Source: a virus. From it: 52,727 bases of DNA. This document shows positions 1 through 8,762 of the stretch, piece by piece (the stretch's first letter is position 1; each line of letters opens with the position of its first letter). The stretch is from positions 1 through 52,727 of IMG/VR virus record IMGVR_UViG_3300032050_000188, one strand, 5' to 3'. The notes below the pieces were generated by a model. It was given only the letters and a program-made list of their open reading frames with translations, was not told the origin of the DNA and did no database searches. The position numbers and the translations under genes were made by a program.

Positions 1-10
1 AGGAGCTGAA

Positions 11-1558
11 TTGACCGTTGCAGACACGTTCGATGACCTGACAGACGACGATATCGATCTGTTGGTTGCCAACATCGAGCAGTTTGACTCTTCGGAGCAG
101 GAGGAGATCCTGCAGATTGCAGAAGCCCTGTCAGGCAGGCGTCAGGCCCAGCGTTGTCGGGACGATCTGATCGAGTTCTGCAAGCACATACAGCCGGATT
201 ACAAGGTAGGTAAGCATCACCGGATCTTGGCTGACATGCTGATGGCGATTGCCGAAGGTAAGAAGGATCGGGTGTGCGTGAACATCCCGCCCCGGCATGG
301 CAAAAGCCAGCTTGTGTCGATTTATTTCCCGGCGTGGTTCATCGGCAAGTACCCTACCAAGAAGGTGCTGATGGTCTCGCACACGTCAGATCTTGCCGTG
401 GACTTCGGGCGTAAGGTGCGTAACATCATCGACACCGATGCTTACAAGCAGGTGTTTCCTACGGTGTTCCTGGCCCAGGACAGCAAGTCTGCGGGTCGGT
501 GGAATACAAATGTAGGGGGCGAATACTACGCCTGCGGCGTAGGTTCCGCGCTGGCTGGGCGCGGTGCGGATTTGCTTCTGGTGGACGACCCACATAACGA
601 GCAGGACATCATCAACGGCAACTTTGAGGTGTTCGACAAGGCGTATGAGTGGTTTACATACGGTGCCCGTACGCGTCTCATGCCGGGTGGACGTGTTGCC
701 ATCATCCAGACCCGCTGGCATTTGAGTGACCTGACGGGTCGGGTGACCAAGGATATGGGGCAGAACCCCGACGCAGATCAGTATGAGGTAGTGGAGTTCC
801 CCGCGTTGTTTGAACGCAATGGTGGTTCGCAGAGTGCGTTGTGGCCGGAGTTCTATGACGTCTCTGCCCTGCTACGGACCAAGGCGTCCATGCCGTTGTT
901 CCAGTGGAATGCTCAGTACCAGCAGAACCCCACCGCCGAAGAAGCGTCGGTCATCAAGCGGGAGTGGTGGAACACTTGGGAAGGGGAGGACCCGCCCAGG
1001 TGCGAGTACGTCATCATGTCCTTGGACGCGGCAGCGGAATCCCACAACCGTGCTGACTTCACGGCGCTTACTACCTGGGGTGTGTGGTTCAACGATGAGG
1101 AAGATTGCCACAACATCATCCTGCTCAACAGTATCAAGAAGCGCTTGGAGTTCCCAGAATTGAAGGCGCTGGCGCTGGAAGAGTACAAACAGTGGGAGCC
1201 GGATTCGTTCATCGTTGAAAAAAAGTCCAGCGGTACGGCGTTGTATCAGGAGATGCGGCGCATGGGGTTGCCCGTGCAGGAATACACCCCACACAGGGGT
1301 TCCGGGGATAAACTTGCCCGACTCAACTCCGTAGCCGATATCGTCAAGTCCAAGCTGTGCTGGGTGCCACAAACCCGATGGGCTGAAGAGGTTGTGGAGG
1401 AGATTGCCGGGTTCCCGTTCATGTCGAACGACGACTTGGTGGACTCCACGGTGATGGCGCTGATGCGGTTTCGCCAAGGTGGGTTTGTACGCTTGCCTAC
1501 GGACGAGCGGGAAGAACAACGGTACTTCAAGAGCAGCCGGCGTACTGCTTACTACTAA
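11..1558 (+). CDS. terL: Terminase large subunit
   Basis: DNA-packaging motor: an ATPase that drives phage DNA through the portal and a nuclease that cuts the concatemer. The 515-residue length is normal for the family. Residues 93-99 (PPRHGKS) form a Walker A variant, residues 188-199 (LLLVDDPHNEQD) Walker B, followed by a QTRWH coupling motif. The C-terminal RNase H-like nuclease begins at MSLDAAAE near residue 339 and has a late acidic pair (NDDLVDST) near residue 474. The start is TTG at 11, with AGGAG at 1-5 and 5 nt spacing. A TGA at 7-9 could end an upstream gene outside the window, but no small terminase subunit is visible. The portal gene follows after 9 bp. The function is confident; the exact start less so because it is TTG. 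Confidence 0.95.
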   Translation: MTVADTFDDLTDDDIDLLVANIEQFDSSEQEEILQIAEALSGRRQAQRCRDDLIEFCKHIQPDYKVGKHHRILADMLMAIAEGKKDRVCVNIPPRHGKSQLVSIYFPAWFIGKYPTKKVLMVSHTSDLAVDFGRKVRNIIDTDAYKQVFPTVFLAQDSKSAGRWNTNVGGEYYACGVGSALAGRGADLLLVDDPHNEQDIINGNFEVFDKAYEWFTYGARTRLMPGGRVAIIQTRWHLSDLTGRVTKDMGQNPDADQYEVVEFPALFERNGGSQSALWPEFYDVSALLRTKASMPLFQWNAQYQQNPTAEEASVIKREWWNTWEGEDPPRCEYVIMSLDAAAESHNRADFTALTTWGVWFNDEEDCHNIILLNSIKKRLEFPELKALALEEYKQWEPDSFIVEKKSSGTALYQEMRRMGLPVQEYTPHRGSGDKLARLNSVADIVKSKLCWVPQTRWAEEVVEEIAGFPFMSNDDLVDSTVMALMRFRQGGFVRLPTDEREEQRYFKSSRRTAYY

Positions 1559-1567
1559 GGACAGATC

Positions 1568-4045
1568 ATGGCTACAAACATCGACAGCGCACTCTCCCCG
1601 ATGGACCCTATGCTCATGACGGACGAGCCCGCCATCGAGATTGAAATCGAGGACCCTGAAGCCGTAAACATCGGAATTGGTGGGGTCGAAATCGAATTAA
1701 CGCCGGAAACCCCCACGGCAGAAGATTTTGACGCAAACCTCGCGGAGTTCATGGACGAGGGGGAGATGCAGTCCCTAGCGTCTGAGATCATTGCTTTGGT
1801 GGACGCGGACATCAACTCGCGCAAGGACTGGGCTGAAGCCTACGTCAAGGGGTTGGAAGTCCTGGGGATGAAGTATGAGGAGCGCACGGAGCCGTGGAAC
1901 GGTGCTTGTGGTGCGTATTCCCCGCTGCTGACAGAAGCTGCAGTGAGATTCCAGTCAGAGTTGATCACGGAGACATTCCCGGCTCAAGGACCGGTTAAGA
2001 CGCAGATCATCGGGGAGGAGACCCAGGAGAAGAAGGAAGCCGCGATACGCGTGCAGGACGACATGAACTTCCGTCTCACAGAAGAGATGGTGGAGTACCG
2101 GTCGGAGCACGAGCGGATGCTGTTCAACCTGGGCCTGTCGGGGTCCGCGTTCAAGAAGATCTACTTCGACCCCAGCCTTGAGCGTCCTGCTGCTCCGTTC
2201 ATTCCCGCAGAGGACATGGTCATCCCGTACGGGGCGTCGAATATCTACAGCGCCGAGCGTGTAACCCACGTGATGCGTAAGACCGAGAACGAGATCAAGA
2301 AGCTGCAGGTAGAAGGGTTCTACCGTGAGGTAGAGCTTGGGGAGCCCGTGCGGATCTTCACGGACGTGGAGAAGAAGAAAGCCGAGGAGCAGGGGTACTC
2401 ACTCACTGACGACGACCGGTATCAGATCCTTGAGGTGCATATTGACTGGAATATGCCTGGGGATGAGGACGAAGACGGTATCGCGCTCCCTTACGTTGTC
2501 ACCATCGACCGGGGCACATCCACGGTTCTGGCTATTCGACGTAACTGGGACGAGTCGGATTCCCGCAGGCTCAAGCGCCAGCACTTTTCTCAGTACACGT
2601 ACGTGCCTGGGTTCGGCCCATACGGCATTGGCTTGATCAACCTCGTGGGCGGGTACGCCCGTGCGGGTACGTCGATTCTGCGCCAATTGGTCGATGCTGG
2701 CACCCTGAGCAACCTGCCCGGTGGCTTGAAGAGCCGTGGGTTGCGTATCAAGGGCGACGACACGCCGATTGCTCCGGGCGAGTTCAGGGATGTGGACATC
2801 CCCAGCGGGACGGTCAAAGACAACATCATGGCCCTGCCGTACAAGGAGCCGAGTCAGGTTCTGGCGGTGTTGCTGCAGCAGCTTACCGATGACGGGCGGC
2901 GTCTGGCGGCTATTGCTGACCTGAAGATCAGTGACATGTCTGCCCAGGCCCCAGTGGGTACGACGCTGGCTATCCTTGAGCGTCAACTCAAGATCATGGG
3001 CGCTGTGCAGGCCCGGGTGCATGACAGCCTGAAGATGGAGTTCAAGCTCCTGAAGAAGGTTATCCGTGATTTCCTGCCACCGGACTATTCCTACACCCCA
3101 GAAGGCGGTGATCGGTCGGTCAAGCAGTCTGACTACGACCAAGTGGAGATCATCCCGGTCAGCGACCCTAACGCGGCCACTATGGCGCAGCGGATCATGC
3201 AGTACCAAGCTGCACTGCAACTCGCACAAGGGGCTCCGCAGATCTACGACATGCCGCAGTTGCACCGGCAGATGCTTGAGGTTTTGGGGATCAAGAACGC
3301 GGCCAAGTTGGTGCCTATCGAGGACGATCAGACGCCGAAAGACCCTATTTCCGAGAACATGGCGTTCTTGACGGGCAAGCCGACCAAGGCGTTTATCTAC
3401 CAAGACCACGAAGCCCACATTGCGACACACATGGCCCTGATGAAGGACCCCATGATCATGCAGATGCTTGGGCAGAGTCCGATGGCGCAACAGATGATGG
3501 GAGCGATCATGGCCCACATTTCGCAGCACTTGGCGTTCAGCTACAGGGCCCAGGTGGAAGAGCAGTTGGGCGTGCCGTTGACCGCGCCTGATGCTGACTT
3601 GGATGAGAACACGGAAGTCCAGTTGAGTCGTCTCGTGGCGCAAGCCTCGCAACAGTTGCTGCAAAACAACATGCAGAAGGCCCAGGCACAGCAAGCGCAG
3701 CAGATGGCCCAGAACCCTGAAGTACAGATGAAGCAGGCCGAGCTGCAGTTGAAGGCCGAGGAGTTGCGGCGCAAGGAGGCTGACAGCCAGCGGGATTTCC
3801 AGATCGCTCAAGGCAAGCTGCAGATTGAACAAGCCCGGTTGGCGCTTGATGCCCAGAGAAAGCAGGGTGAGGACCCCCGCCTGAAGGCGGCTATGGCGCA
3901 GCAGGACATGCAACACAAGGAGCAGCTTCACCAGCAGAAGGTCAGGCAACAGACCCAAACAAGCCAGATGCGCATGCAACAGCAAGCGCAGCAGGCCGCA
4001 CAACGCGCTGCACAGCCCAAGCCCAAACCCCAACCCAAACAGTAA
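1568..4045 (+). CDS. Portal protein
   Basis: Dodecameric head-vertex ring through which DNA enters and leaves. At 825 residues it is long, as in podovirus-type portals. Residues 1-65 are very acidic. A conserved block with EERTEPWNGACGAYSPLLTE and a later ETFPAQGPVKT is what I recognise from portal proteins of uncultured aquatic phages. The last ~150 residues are Gln/Ala/Lys-rich, predicted helical or coiled coil (long QAQQAQQ-type runs), like the barrel extension of podoviral portals. ATG at 1568 follows a stop/SD overlap (TAAGGACAG). Position directly after TerL supports the call. Family assignment rests on position and remembered similarity, not a search. Confidence 0.85.
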   Translation: MATNIDSALSPMDPMLMTDEPAIEIEIEDPEAVNIGIGGVEIELTPETPTAEDFDANLAEFMDEGEMQSLASEIIALVDADINSRKDWAEAYVKGLEVLGMKYEERTEPWNGACGAYSPLLTEAAVRFQSELITETFPAQGPVKTQIIGEETQEKKEAAIRVQDDMNFRLTEEMVEYRSEHERMLFNLGLSGSAFKKIYFDPSLERPAAPFIPAEDMVIPYGASNIYSAERVTHVMRKTENEIKKLQVEGFYREVELGEPVRIFTDVEKKKAEEQGYSLTDDDRYQILEVHIDWNMPGDEDEDGIALPYVVTIDRGTSTVLAIRRNWDESDSRRLKRQHFSQYTYVPGFGPYGIGLINLVGGYARAGTSILRQLVDAGTLSNLPGGLKSRGLRIKGDDTPIAPGEFRDVDIPSGTVKDNIMALPYKEPSQVLAVLLQQLTDDGRRLAAIADLKISDMSAQAPVGTTLAILERQLKIMGAVQARVHDSLKMEFKLLKKVIRDFLPPDYSYTPEGGDRSVKQSDYDQVEIIPVSDPNAATMAQRIMQYQAALQLAQGAPQIYDMPQLHRQMLEVLGIKNAAKLVPIEDDQTPKDPISENMAFLTGKPTKAFIYQDHEAHIATHMALMKDPMIMQMLGQSPMAQQMMGAIMAHISQHLAFSYRAQVEEQLGVPLTAPDADLDENTEVQLSRLVAQASQQLLQNNMQKAQAQQAQQMAQNPEVQMKQAELQLKAEELRRKEADSQRDFQIAQGKLQIEQARLALDAQRKQGEDPRLKAAMAQQDMQHKEQLHQQKVRQQTQTSQMRMQQQAQQAAQRAAQPKPKPQPKQ

Positions 4046-4054
4046 GGACGAGTC

Positions 4055-4252
4055 ATGGCTACCACTGCGTTTTCCGTGGTATTGAAAGAAATCGAAGAGC
4101 GGCGCGATGCACTCGCGCAGGTTCTCATCTCGGGTGCTTCAAAAGATTTCCCCGAGTACAAGTCGATGTGTGGAGAAATCCGGGGTCTTTCTCTAGCGCA
4201 TTCCTTTATCACCGACCTCGTGCGAACTATGGAGCAAAATGACGATGAGTGA
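4055..4252 (+). CDS. Small conserved hypothetical protein (65 aa)
   Basis: Soluble, mostly helical 65-residue protein with no cysteine cluster or membrane segment (begins MATTAFSVVLKEIEERRDAL). It begins 9 bp after the portal stop with the TAAGGACG stop/SD overlap and overlaps the start of the co-chaperonin-like gene by 14 bp, so it is probably translationally coupled to it. I do not recognise a function. The position between portal and GroES-like gene suggests a small head-assembly or packaging accessory, which is inference only. Confidence 0.7.
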   Translation: MATTAFSVVLKEIEERRDALAQVLISGASKDFPEYKSMCGEIRGLSLAHSFITDLVRTMEQNDDE

Positions 4253-4643
4253 ACTACTCCTGAGCGACGGCCAAAACACGACCGTGTTGCCGCAGACCGA
4301 CGAAGAAAAGGCCCGACAAGTGCCTGATCCGGTGACTTACCACCTGCTGTGCGTACTCCCCAAGGCAGAAGAAGAGTATGAGAGCGGACTTGCCAAGGCG
4401 GGTCAGACCATGCACTTTGAAGAGGTAATGAGCCCGGTGCTGTTCGTGGCAAAGATGGGGCCAGACTGCTACAAAGATCCGCTGCGCTTTCCCAGTGGGC
4501 CTTCATGCAAAGTTGGTGACTTCGTGCTTGTCCGGCCTAACACGGGTACGCGGCTGAAGATCCACGGCCAAGAGTTCCGCTTGATCAACGACGATAGCGT
4601 CGAGGCGGTTGTGCAAGATCCCCGTGGCATCAAGCGCGGTTAA
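4239..4643 (+). CDS. GroES-like co-chaperonin
   Basis: Likely a 10-kDa-chaperonin fold protein that would cap host GroEL to fold phage capsid proteins, as T4 gp31 does. The C-terminal two thirds follows the GroES barrel order: VLFVAKMGPDCYKD, then CKVGDFVLVRP (the GD-V-L-F strand), NTGTRLKIHGQEFRLINDD and VEAVVQDP at the end. A Gly-containing stretch near ESGLAKAG could be the mobile loop. At 134 residues it is longer than bacterial GroES (~97) because of an N-terminal extension. Start ATG 4239 has GGAG at 4231-4234; a second ATG at 4245 is possible. It sits between portal and scaffold genes, consistent with a role in head assembly. Confidence 0.8.
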   Translation: MTMSELLLSDGQNTTVLPQTDEEKARQVPDPVTYHLLCVLPKAEEEYESGLAKAGQTMHFEEVMSPVLFVAKMGPDCYKDPLRFPSGPSCKVGDFVLVRPNTGTRLKIHGQEFRLINDDSVEAVVQDPRGIKRG

Positions 4644-4653
4644 GGAGTAACTC

Positions 4654-5544
4654 ATGCAAAACCACCAGCACGAAGAAACTTTTCGGTTCCCCGACGAAAA
4701 GCCGGAAGAGATTCAGGTTGAAGTTGAAGGCGAAACCGAGATTGAGGTTGTAGACGATACCCCCGAGGTAGACCGGGGCCGTACTCCGATGAAGGACCCC
4801 CCTGCGGAGGTCACGGATGAGGAGTTGTCGCAATACAGTGACAGCGTCAAGAAGCGCATCCAGCACTTCTCCAAGGGATACCACGATGAGCGCCGAGCCA
4901 AGGAAACCGCGTTGCGCGAACGCGAAGAAGCGCTACGTGCAGCGGTAGTATTGGCCGAGGAGAATAAGCGACTCAAGGCTACGGAGCGCAAGAAAATTGT
5001 CGATGCTGAGTTGGCAGACGCCAAACGCAAGCTCCAACAAGCGTATGAGACGGGGGATTCTGGACTTCTGATTGCAGCGCAGGATGCACTTGCCGCAGCA
5101 AAAATTGAAGAAGACAAACTGAAAAGCGGGGAAGGTTCTTTACAGCGCGAAGAAAGTGCGGTACAAACCCCTCCGGCAACTCAGTCGCCGCCCCAAGTTG
5201 ATCAAAAAGCCCGTGCGTGGCAGCAAGCCAATCCGTGGTTTGGAGAGAACGAGGAAATGACGGCGGTTGCGTTGGCAGTACACAAGCAACTTGTGAGTTC
5301 GGGGGTAGACACGAACAGTGATGGGTATTACGACGCGATCAACACCCGCATTCGTAATCGTTTTCCAGAAGCGTTTTCCTCTGGAAAGACCCGGAAGTCT
5401 GTCGTATCCCCAGCCACGCGTAGCACAGCGCCCAAAAAGATCGTGCTGACGCAATCACAAGTGAGTATCGCCAAGCGGCTCGGACTGACCAATGAACAGT
5501 ACGCCCGTGCGGTTGCGGAAGAAATGAGGAAACAAAATGGCTGA
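4654..5544 (+). CDS. Putative scaffolding / head-assembly protein
   Basis: A 296-residue protein with an acidic N-terminus (residues 1-60), a long charged helical segment (about 65-165, rich in Glu, Lys, Arg and Ala) predicted to form a coiled coil, a Pro/Gln/Ser linker, and a compact C-terminal part containing KARAWQQANPWFGENEEMTA. Composition, length and position (after the portal, before the capsid gene) fit a capsid scaffolding protein, which directs shell assembly and is then lost. A C-terminal basic helix (KRLGLTNEQYARAVAEEMRK) could contact the coat protein. AAGGAG lies 10 bp upstream. There is no sequence-level proof; it could be another structural protein. Confidence 0.65.
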   Translation: MQNHQHEETFRFPDEKPEEIQVEVEGETEIEVVDDTPEVDRGRTPMKDPPAEVTDEELSQYSDSVKKRIQHFSKGYHDERRAKETALREREEALRAAVVLAEENKRLKATERKKIVDAELADAKRKLQQAYETGDSGLLIAAQDALAAAKIEEDKLKSGEGSLQREESAVQTPPATQSPPQVDQKARAWQQANPWFGENEEMTAVALAVHKQLVSSGVDTNSDGYYDAINTRIRNRFPEAFSSGKTRKSVVSPATRSTAPKKIVLTQSQVSIAKRLGLTNEQYARAVAEEMRKQNG

Positions 5545-5986
5545 GAATAGAATTTCACGTGAATTGGACACCCGCGCAAAGGCTGAACGGCCTAAGCAGT
5601 GGATGCCTCCCCAACTCCTGCCCGATCCGAACCCGGAAGAAGGGTATGCTTTCCGTTGGATTCGCATCAGCACCCTCGGGAACAACGACCCGATGAACGT
5701 CTCCTCAAAACTCCGCGAGGGCTGGGAGCCCGTAAAAGCAAGCGAACATCCTGAGATTCAACTGGGTGGAGGCGGTTCAGGTCGCTTCCCCGACAGTATT
5801 GAAGTCGGTGGTCTGCTGCTTTGCAAAACCCCAAAGGAGTTCACTGAACAGCGTAATGCCTACTACCAGCGTCAAGCTGAAGGGCAGATGCAGTCGGTGG
5901 ACAACAACTTCATGCGCGAGAGTGATGCTCGTATGCCGCTGTTCAAGGAACGGCGCAGCGAAGTATCGTTCGGACGCGGTTCTTAA
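5537..5986 (+). CDS. Conserved head-module protein (149 aa)
   Basis: Overlaps the scaffold candidate by 8 bp, with AGGA at 5527-5530 giving good spacing, so it is expressed with it. The middle reads as a compact folded domain (YAFRWIRIST, REGWEPV, FPDSIEVGGLLLCKTPKE), followed by a charged helical C-terminus ending SFGRGS. No membrane segment and no catalytic motif are visible. I have a general recollection of such RW-containing small proteins next to capsid genes in aquatic phages but cannot name a family. It is probably a minor head component or assembly factor. Confidence 0.75.
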   Translation: MAENRISRELDTRAKAERPKQWMPPQLLPDPNPEEGYAFRWIRISTLGNNDPMNVSSKLREGWEPVKASEHPEIQLGGGGSGRFPDSIEVGGLLLCKTPKEFTEQRNAYYQRQAEGQMQSVDNNFMRESDARMPLFKERRSEVSFGRGS

Positions 5987-6002
5987 TTCAAGGAGTCTCT
6001 AA

Positions 6003-6833
6003 ATGGGATACCCCACGCTAGACGGACCATACGGCTACAAGCCGGTCAATTTGATTGGCGGTCAGGTATTTGCGGGTTCTACTCGTGAGTACGCAGTCGC
6101 CTACAACTACGGCACTTCGATCTTCTTTGGTGATCCGGTCGTCATCACGAACGGTTTCGTCAACATCGCAACGCTGCCGATCAACACCACCAACACCACG
6201 GTCGGTGTCTTCATGGGCTGCTCGTACACCGATCCGGTGACCAAGCAGAAGCGCTTCAGCCAGTACTACCCTGCCAACACCCTGGCTGGTGACATCAAGG
6301 CAATCATCTGTGACGATCCTGATGCGGTCTTCCGTATTGCGGTTGTGACGGCTGCTGGTGTGACCACCATCGGTTCGGCGTCTCAGTTGACGGTTGGCGT
6401 GAACTTGGCTGGCTCCTCCACCACGGGCAATGCAGCGACTGGCAACAGCACGCTGGGTGTCGTGGGCGCTGCTGCCACCACCGCCAACGCGGGCTTCCGT
6501 GTCCTGAGTCTGGTTCCTGATACCCAAGTTGCTACCCAAGCGACTTATGTGTCCGGTTCTGGCTCGACTTCGGTTGTGGTGTCTGGCCTGACGGTTGGTC
6601 AAGTCCTGCCGATTGGCACGGACATCTACCAGTTGGTTGCCGCGACGGGTCAGCTCCAGTTCACTGGCGCTTCTCTGACCGCTGCGACCACGGTGACGAC
6701 CACGGGCAGCACGACTTTGACGGTGACCAACTCGCCTGCCAACTCTGTGACTGGGCCTACCCTGGCTCTGATCCAGACTCCGGAAGTGCTGGCGAAGATC
6801 AACTTCAACGTCCATCGCTACAACATCGCCTAA
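6003..6833 (+). CDS. Predicted beta-rich head protein upstream of the capsid gene
   Basis: A 276-residue protein of mixed character. The N-terminal ~110 residues (PYGYKPVNLIGGQ, STREYAVAYNYGTSI, FFGDPV) look like a conserved globular domain. Residues ~110-255 are Ser/Thr/Gly/Ala/Val-rich beta sequence resembling a decoration or fibre domain, and the last stretch returns to IQTPEVLAKINFNVHRYN. AAGGAG at 5990-5995 precedes ATG 6003 by 7 nt. The gene is immediately upstream of the major capsid gene (12 bp). A head decoration or capsid-stabilising protein is the most reasonable guess; no enzymatic motif is seen. Confidence 0.7.
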   Translation: MGYPTLDGPYGYKPVNLIGGQVFAGSTREYAVAYNYGTSIFFGDPVVITNGFVNIATLPINTTNTTVGVFMGCSYTDPVTKQKRFSQYYPANTLAGDIKAIICDDPDAVFRIAVVTAAGVTTIGSASQLTVGVNLAGSSTTGNAATGNSTLGVVGAAATTANAGFRVLSLVPDTQVATQATYVSGSGSTSVVVSGLTVGQVLPIGTDIYQLVAATGQLQFTGASLTAATTVTTTGSTTLTVTNSPANSVTGPTLALIQTPEVLAKINFNVHRYNIA

Positions 6834-6845
6834 GGAGCATTCATC

Positions 6846-7754
6846 ATGGCAATTTCACGTGCCCAACTACTCAAGGAATTGCTCCCTGGTCTGAACGCTC
6901 TGTTCGGCATGGAGTACAAGCGCTACGGCGAAGAGCACAAGGAGATCTACGAGACCGAGTCCTCAGAGCGCTCGTTCGAAGAGGAAACCAAGCTCGCCGG
7001 TTTTTCCGCAGCCCCGGTGAAGAACGAAGGTTCGGCCATCCAGTACGACAACGCACAGGAAGCCTGGACCGCTCGTTACAACCACGAGACCATCGCTATG
7101 GGCTTCTCCATCACCGAAGAGGCGATGGAAGACAACCTGTACGACAGCCTGTCCGCTCGGTACACCAAGTCACTGGCTCGCGCCATGTCTTACACCAAGC
7201 AGGTCAAGGCTGCAGCAGTCCTGAACAACGGTTTCAACGCCTCCGTGGTCTACGGTGACGGTCAAGCCCTGTTCTCGACGGCTCACCCGATTGTCTCTGG
7301 TGGCACCAACAGCAACCGTCCCGCGACGGCTGCAGACCTGAACGAAACGTCTCTTGAAGCGGCTGTGATCCAGATCGCTGCTTGGACGGACGAAAAGGGC
7401 CTGCTGATTGCTGCCAAGCCCCGCAAGCTGATCGTTCCGCCTGCTCTGCAGTTCGTTGCTACCCGTCTGTTGGAAACCAGCCTGCGCGTTGGCACCACCG
7501 ACAACGACATCAACGCCCTGAAGAACAACGGCTCGATCCCGGAAGGCTACACCATCAACCACTTCTTGACCGACACCAATGCTTGGTTCTTGAAGACTGA
7601 TGTGCCCAACGGTCTGAAGCACTTTGTTCGCGTGCCTCTGGGTACGTCAATGGACCAAGATTTCGACACCGGGAACAACCGCTACAAGGCGCGAGAGCGC
7701 TACAGCTTTGGTGTGAGCGACAGTTTGGGTGTGTACGGTTCGCCGGGCGCATAA
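6846..7754 (+). CDS. Major capsid protein (HK97-like fold)
   Basis: Forms the icosahedral shell. The 302-residue length, absence of an N-terminal delta domain, and elements such as ERSFEEETKLAGF (N-arm), a central helix-rich region (YTKSLARAMSYTKQVKAA), LFSTAHP, and PRKLIVPPALQFVATRLL near residue 200 match the Mu gpT / HK97-type capsid proteins I know from phages. The C-terminal KARERYSFGVSDSLGVYGSPG is a typical P-domain end. The start is fixed by TAAGGAG at 6831-6837. The gene ends 32 bp before a strong UUCG-loop terminator, as expected for the most abundant product. It would be the first target for virion mass spectrometry. Confidence 0.9.
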   Translation: MAISRAQLLKELLPGLNALFGMEYKRYGEEHKEIYETESSERSFEEETKLAGFSAAPVKNEGSAIQYDNAQEAWTARYNHETIAMGFSITEEAMEDNLYDSLSARYTKSLARAMSYTKQVKAAAVLNNGFNASVVYGDGQALFSTAHPIVSGGTNSNRPATAADLNETSLEAAVIQIAAWTDEKGLLIAAKPRKLIVPPALQFVATRLLETSLRVGTTDNDINALKNNGSIPEGYTINHFLTDTNAWFLKTDVPNGLKHFVRVPLGTSMDQDFDTGNNRYKARERYSFGVSDSLGVYGSPGA

Positions 7755-7786
7755 CCCAACAAAATCAAGCACTTAGCGCGATTGAG

Positions 7787-7813
7787 AGGCCCCTTCGGGG
7801 GCCTTTTCTTTTT
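7787..7813 (+). terminator. Intrinsic terminator after the capsid gene
   Basis: Perfect 7-bp stem AGGCCCC/GGGGCCT (7787-7793 and 7798-7804) closed by a stable TTCG tetraloop, followed by a T-rich run (TTTTCTTTTT, 7804-7813). It sits just downstream of the major capsid stop and separates the head operon from the homing endonuclease gene. Confidence 0.93.
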
Positions 7814-7817
7814 CCTA

Positions 7818-7847
7818 TTGACACACGGCGTGTGTTGGGTGTAGCAT
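7818..7847 (+). promoter_or_regulatory. Sigma-70-like promoter for the GIY-YIG gene
   Basis: A consensus -35 TTGACA at 7818-7823, an 18-bp spacer and a -10-like TAGCAT at 7842-7847 lie directly after the terminator and 31 bp before the endonuclease start. The -35 is perfect; the -10 matches 4 of 6. This would give the inserted gene its own transcription start. Confidence 0.6.
7821..7835. promoter_or_regulatory. Perfect 15-bp palindrome in the promoter spacer (operator candidate)
   Basis: ACACACG-G-CGTGTGT is a perfect palindrome with 7-bp arms and one central base. It overlaps the last three bases of the -35 box and the spacer of the promoter at 7818-7847. A dimeric repressor bound here would block RNA polymerase. 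No binding protein is identified; the HTH protein at 44475-44708 is one candidate. Confidence 0.45.
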
Positions 7848-7878
7848 TATGGCTCTCGAAACCTGTAACGGAGCACCC

Positions 7879-8715
7879 ATGAAAGAGCCAGTTATTTACA
7901 AAATTCGCAACGTGGTCAACGGTAAGTTTTATGTTGGAAGCACTACAAGCACCCGAGAACGCTTTCGTAACCACAGAAAAATGTTGCGCGGCAACCGTCA
8001 TCATTGTTTGCACCTTCAGGCCTCATGGAACAAATACGGAGAGGACTGCTTTAAGTTTGAGGTTGTTGAAACAGCAGTGTCTGAAGAAATGCTTTGGCAA
8101 GTTGAAGATCGGTGGCTGGATGAAAATTTCGGCAAGCCGCACTGTTACAACTCAGGGAGATCTGCTGCTGCGCCAATGAGAGGCCGCACAGGAGAACTTA
8201 GCCCCAATTACGGGCGTGTTTGGGGGCAGGAGTTCAAAGACAGAGTTTCTGATGGCGTCAAAGCTCTTTATGCCGCAGACCCGTCCAGTCACCCAAGACT
8301 TGGTAAACAGCACACAGAGGAAACAAAAGCAAAGATTAGTGCCAAGGTTCAACAGGCTGTAGCAGAAGGGCGTGGCGGAGCGTTTATACCCTCCGACGAG
8401 ACTCGTCAGAAGATGTCAGACGCGCTTAAGGGTAACCAAAACGCCCTTGGCTACAAGCGAACTGACGCTGAACGCGAGGCTATCCGTCAACGGACGCTGG
8501 GCAACAAGAACTTCCTTGGCAAAACCCACACTGAGGCGTCCAAGGAAAAGATGCGCAAGAAGGTGCTGGAGCAGACCTCAGGACAGTTGTTTGACAGCCT
8601 GACCGCTGTGCTGACGCACTACCAAATGACCATGCCCACGTTGCGCCGTGCTTTGGTCTCCGGCAAACCAATTGGCAAGGGCAAGTTTACGGGGCTTGTG
8701 TTTGTTTACGCTTGA
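7879..8715 (+). CDS. GIY-YIG homing endonuclease
   Basis: Free-standing mobile endonuclease that would cut alleles lacking the gene and spread by repair. From ATG 7879 (GGAG at 7870-7873, 5 nt spacing; better than an in-frame ATG at 7849) it has 278 residues. The GIY-YIG fold is clear: VIYKI near residue 5, NGKFYVGST near 14-22, then R-H helix residues (RERFRNHRKML) and NKYGEDCFKFEVVE. Downstream are NUMOD3-type DNA-binding repeats (HPRLGKQHTEETKAKI, GNKNFLGKTHTEASKEKM) and a C-terminal NUMOD1-like helix-turn-helix (FDSLTAVLTHYQMTMPTLR). The coding sequence appears more AT-rich than its neighbours. It is inserted between the capsid gene and the next structural gene, with its own promoter-like and operator-like sequences. 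Confidence 0.93.
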   Translation: MKEPVIYKIRNVVNGKFYVGSTTSTRERFRNHRKMLRGNRHHCLHLQASWNKYGEDCFKFEVVETAVSEEMLWQVEDRWLDENFGKPHCYNSGRSAAAPMRGRTGELSPNYGRVWGQEFKDRVSDGVKALYAADPSSHPRLGKQHTEETKAKISAKVQQAVAEGRGGAFIPSDETRQKMSDALKGNQNALGYKRTDAEREAIRQRTLGNKNFLGKTHTEASKEKMRKKVLEQTSGQLFDSLTAVLTHYQMTMPTLRRALVSGKPIGKGKFTGLVFVYA

Positions 8716-8740
8716 CTCCCCCACCCCGCTATGCTACCCT
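8712..8740 (+). promoter_or_regulatory. Candidate promoter restarting the structural operon
   Basis: TTGACT at 8712-8717, 17-bp spacer, then TGCTACCCT containing an extended -10 TG-N-TACCCT (8732-8740). It overlaps the stop codon of the homing endonuclease gene and would supply transcripts to the decoration/spike genes beyond it. The -10 is weak (3 of 6), so confidence is moderate. Confidence 0.42.
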
Positions 8741-8762
8741 GCTACAAACCTAGACCTTCACG

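Noticed and set aside
2399-4033. 544-codon antisense frame inside the portal gene
   Set aside because: Leu/His/Arg-rich shadow translation with no domain or start signal; the portal frame has clear protein features and a continuous operon context.
7849-7878. Upstream ATG for the GIY-YIG gene at 7849
   Set aside because: It would overlap the predicted transcription start region and has no SD, whereas ATG 7879 has GGAG at the right distance and begins directly at the conserved domain.
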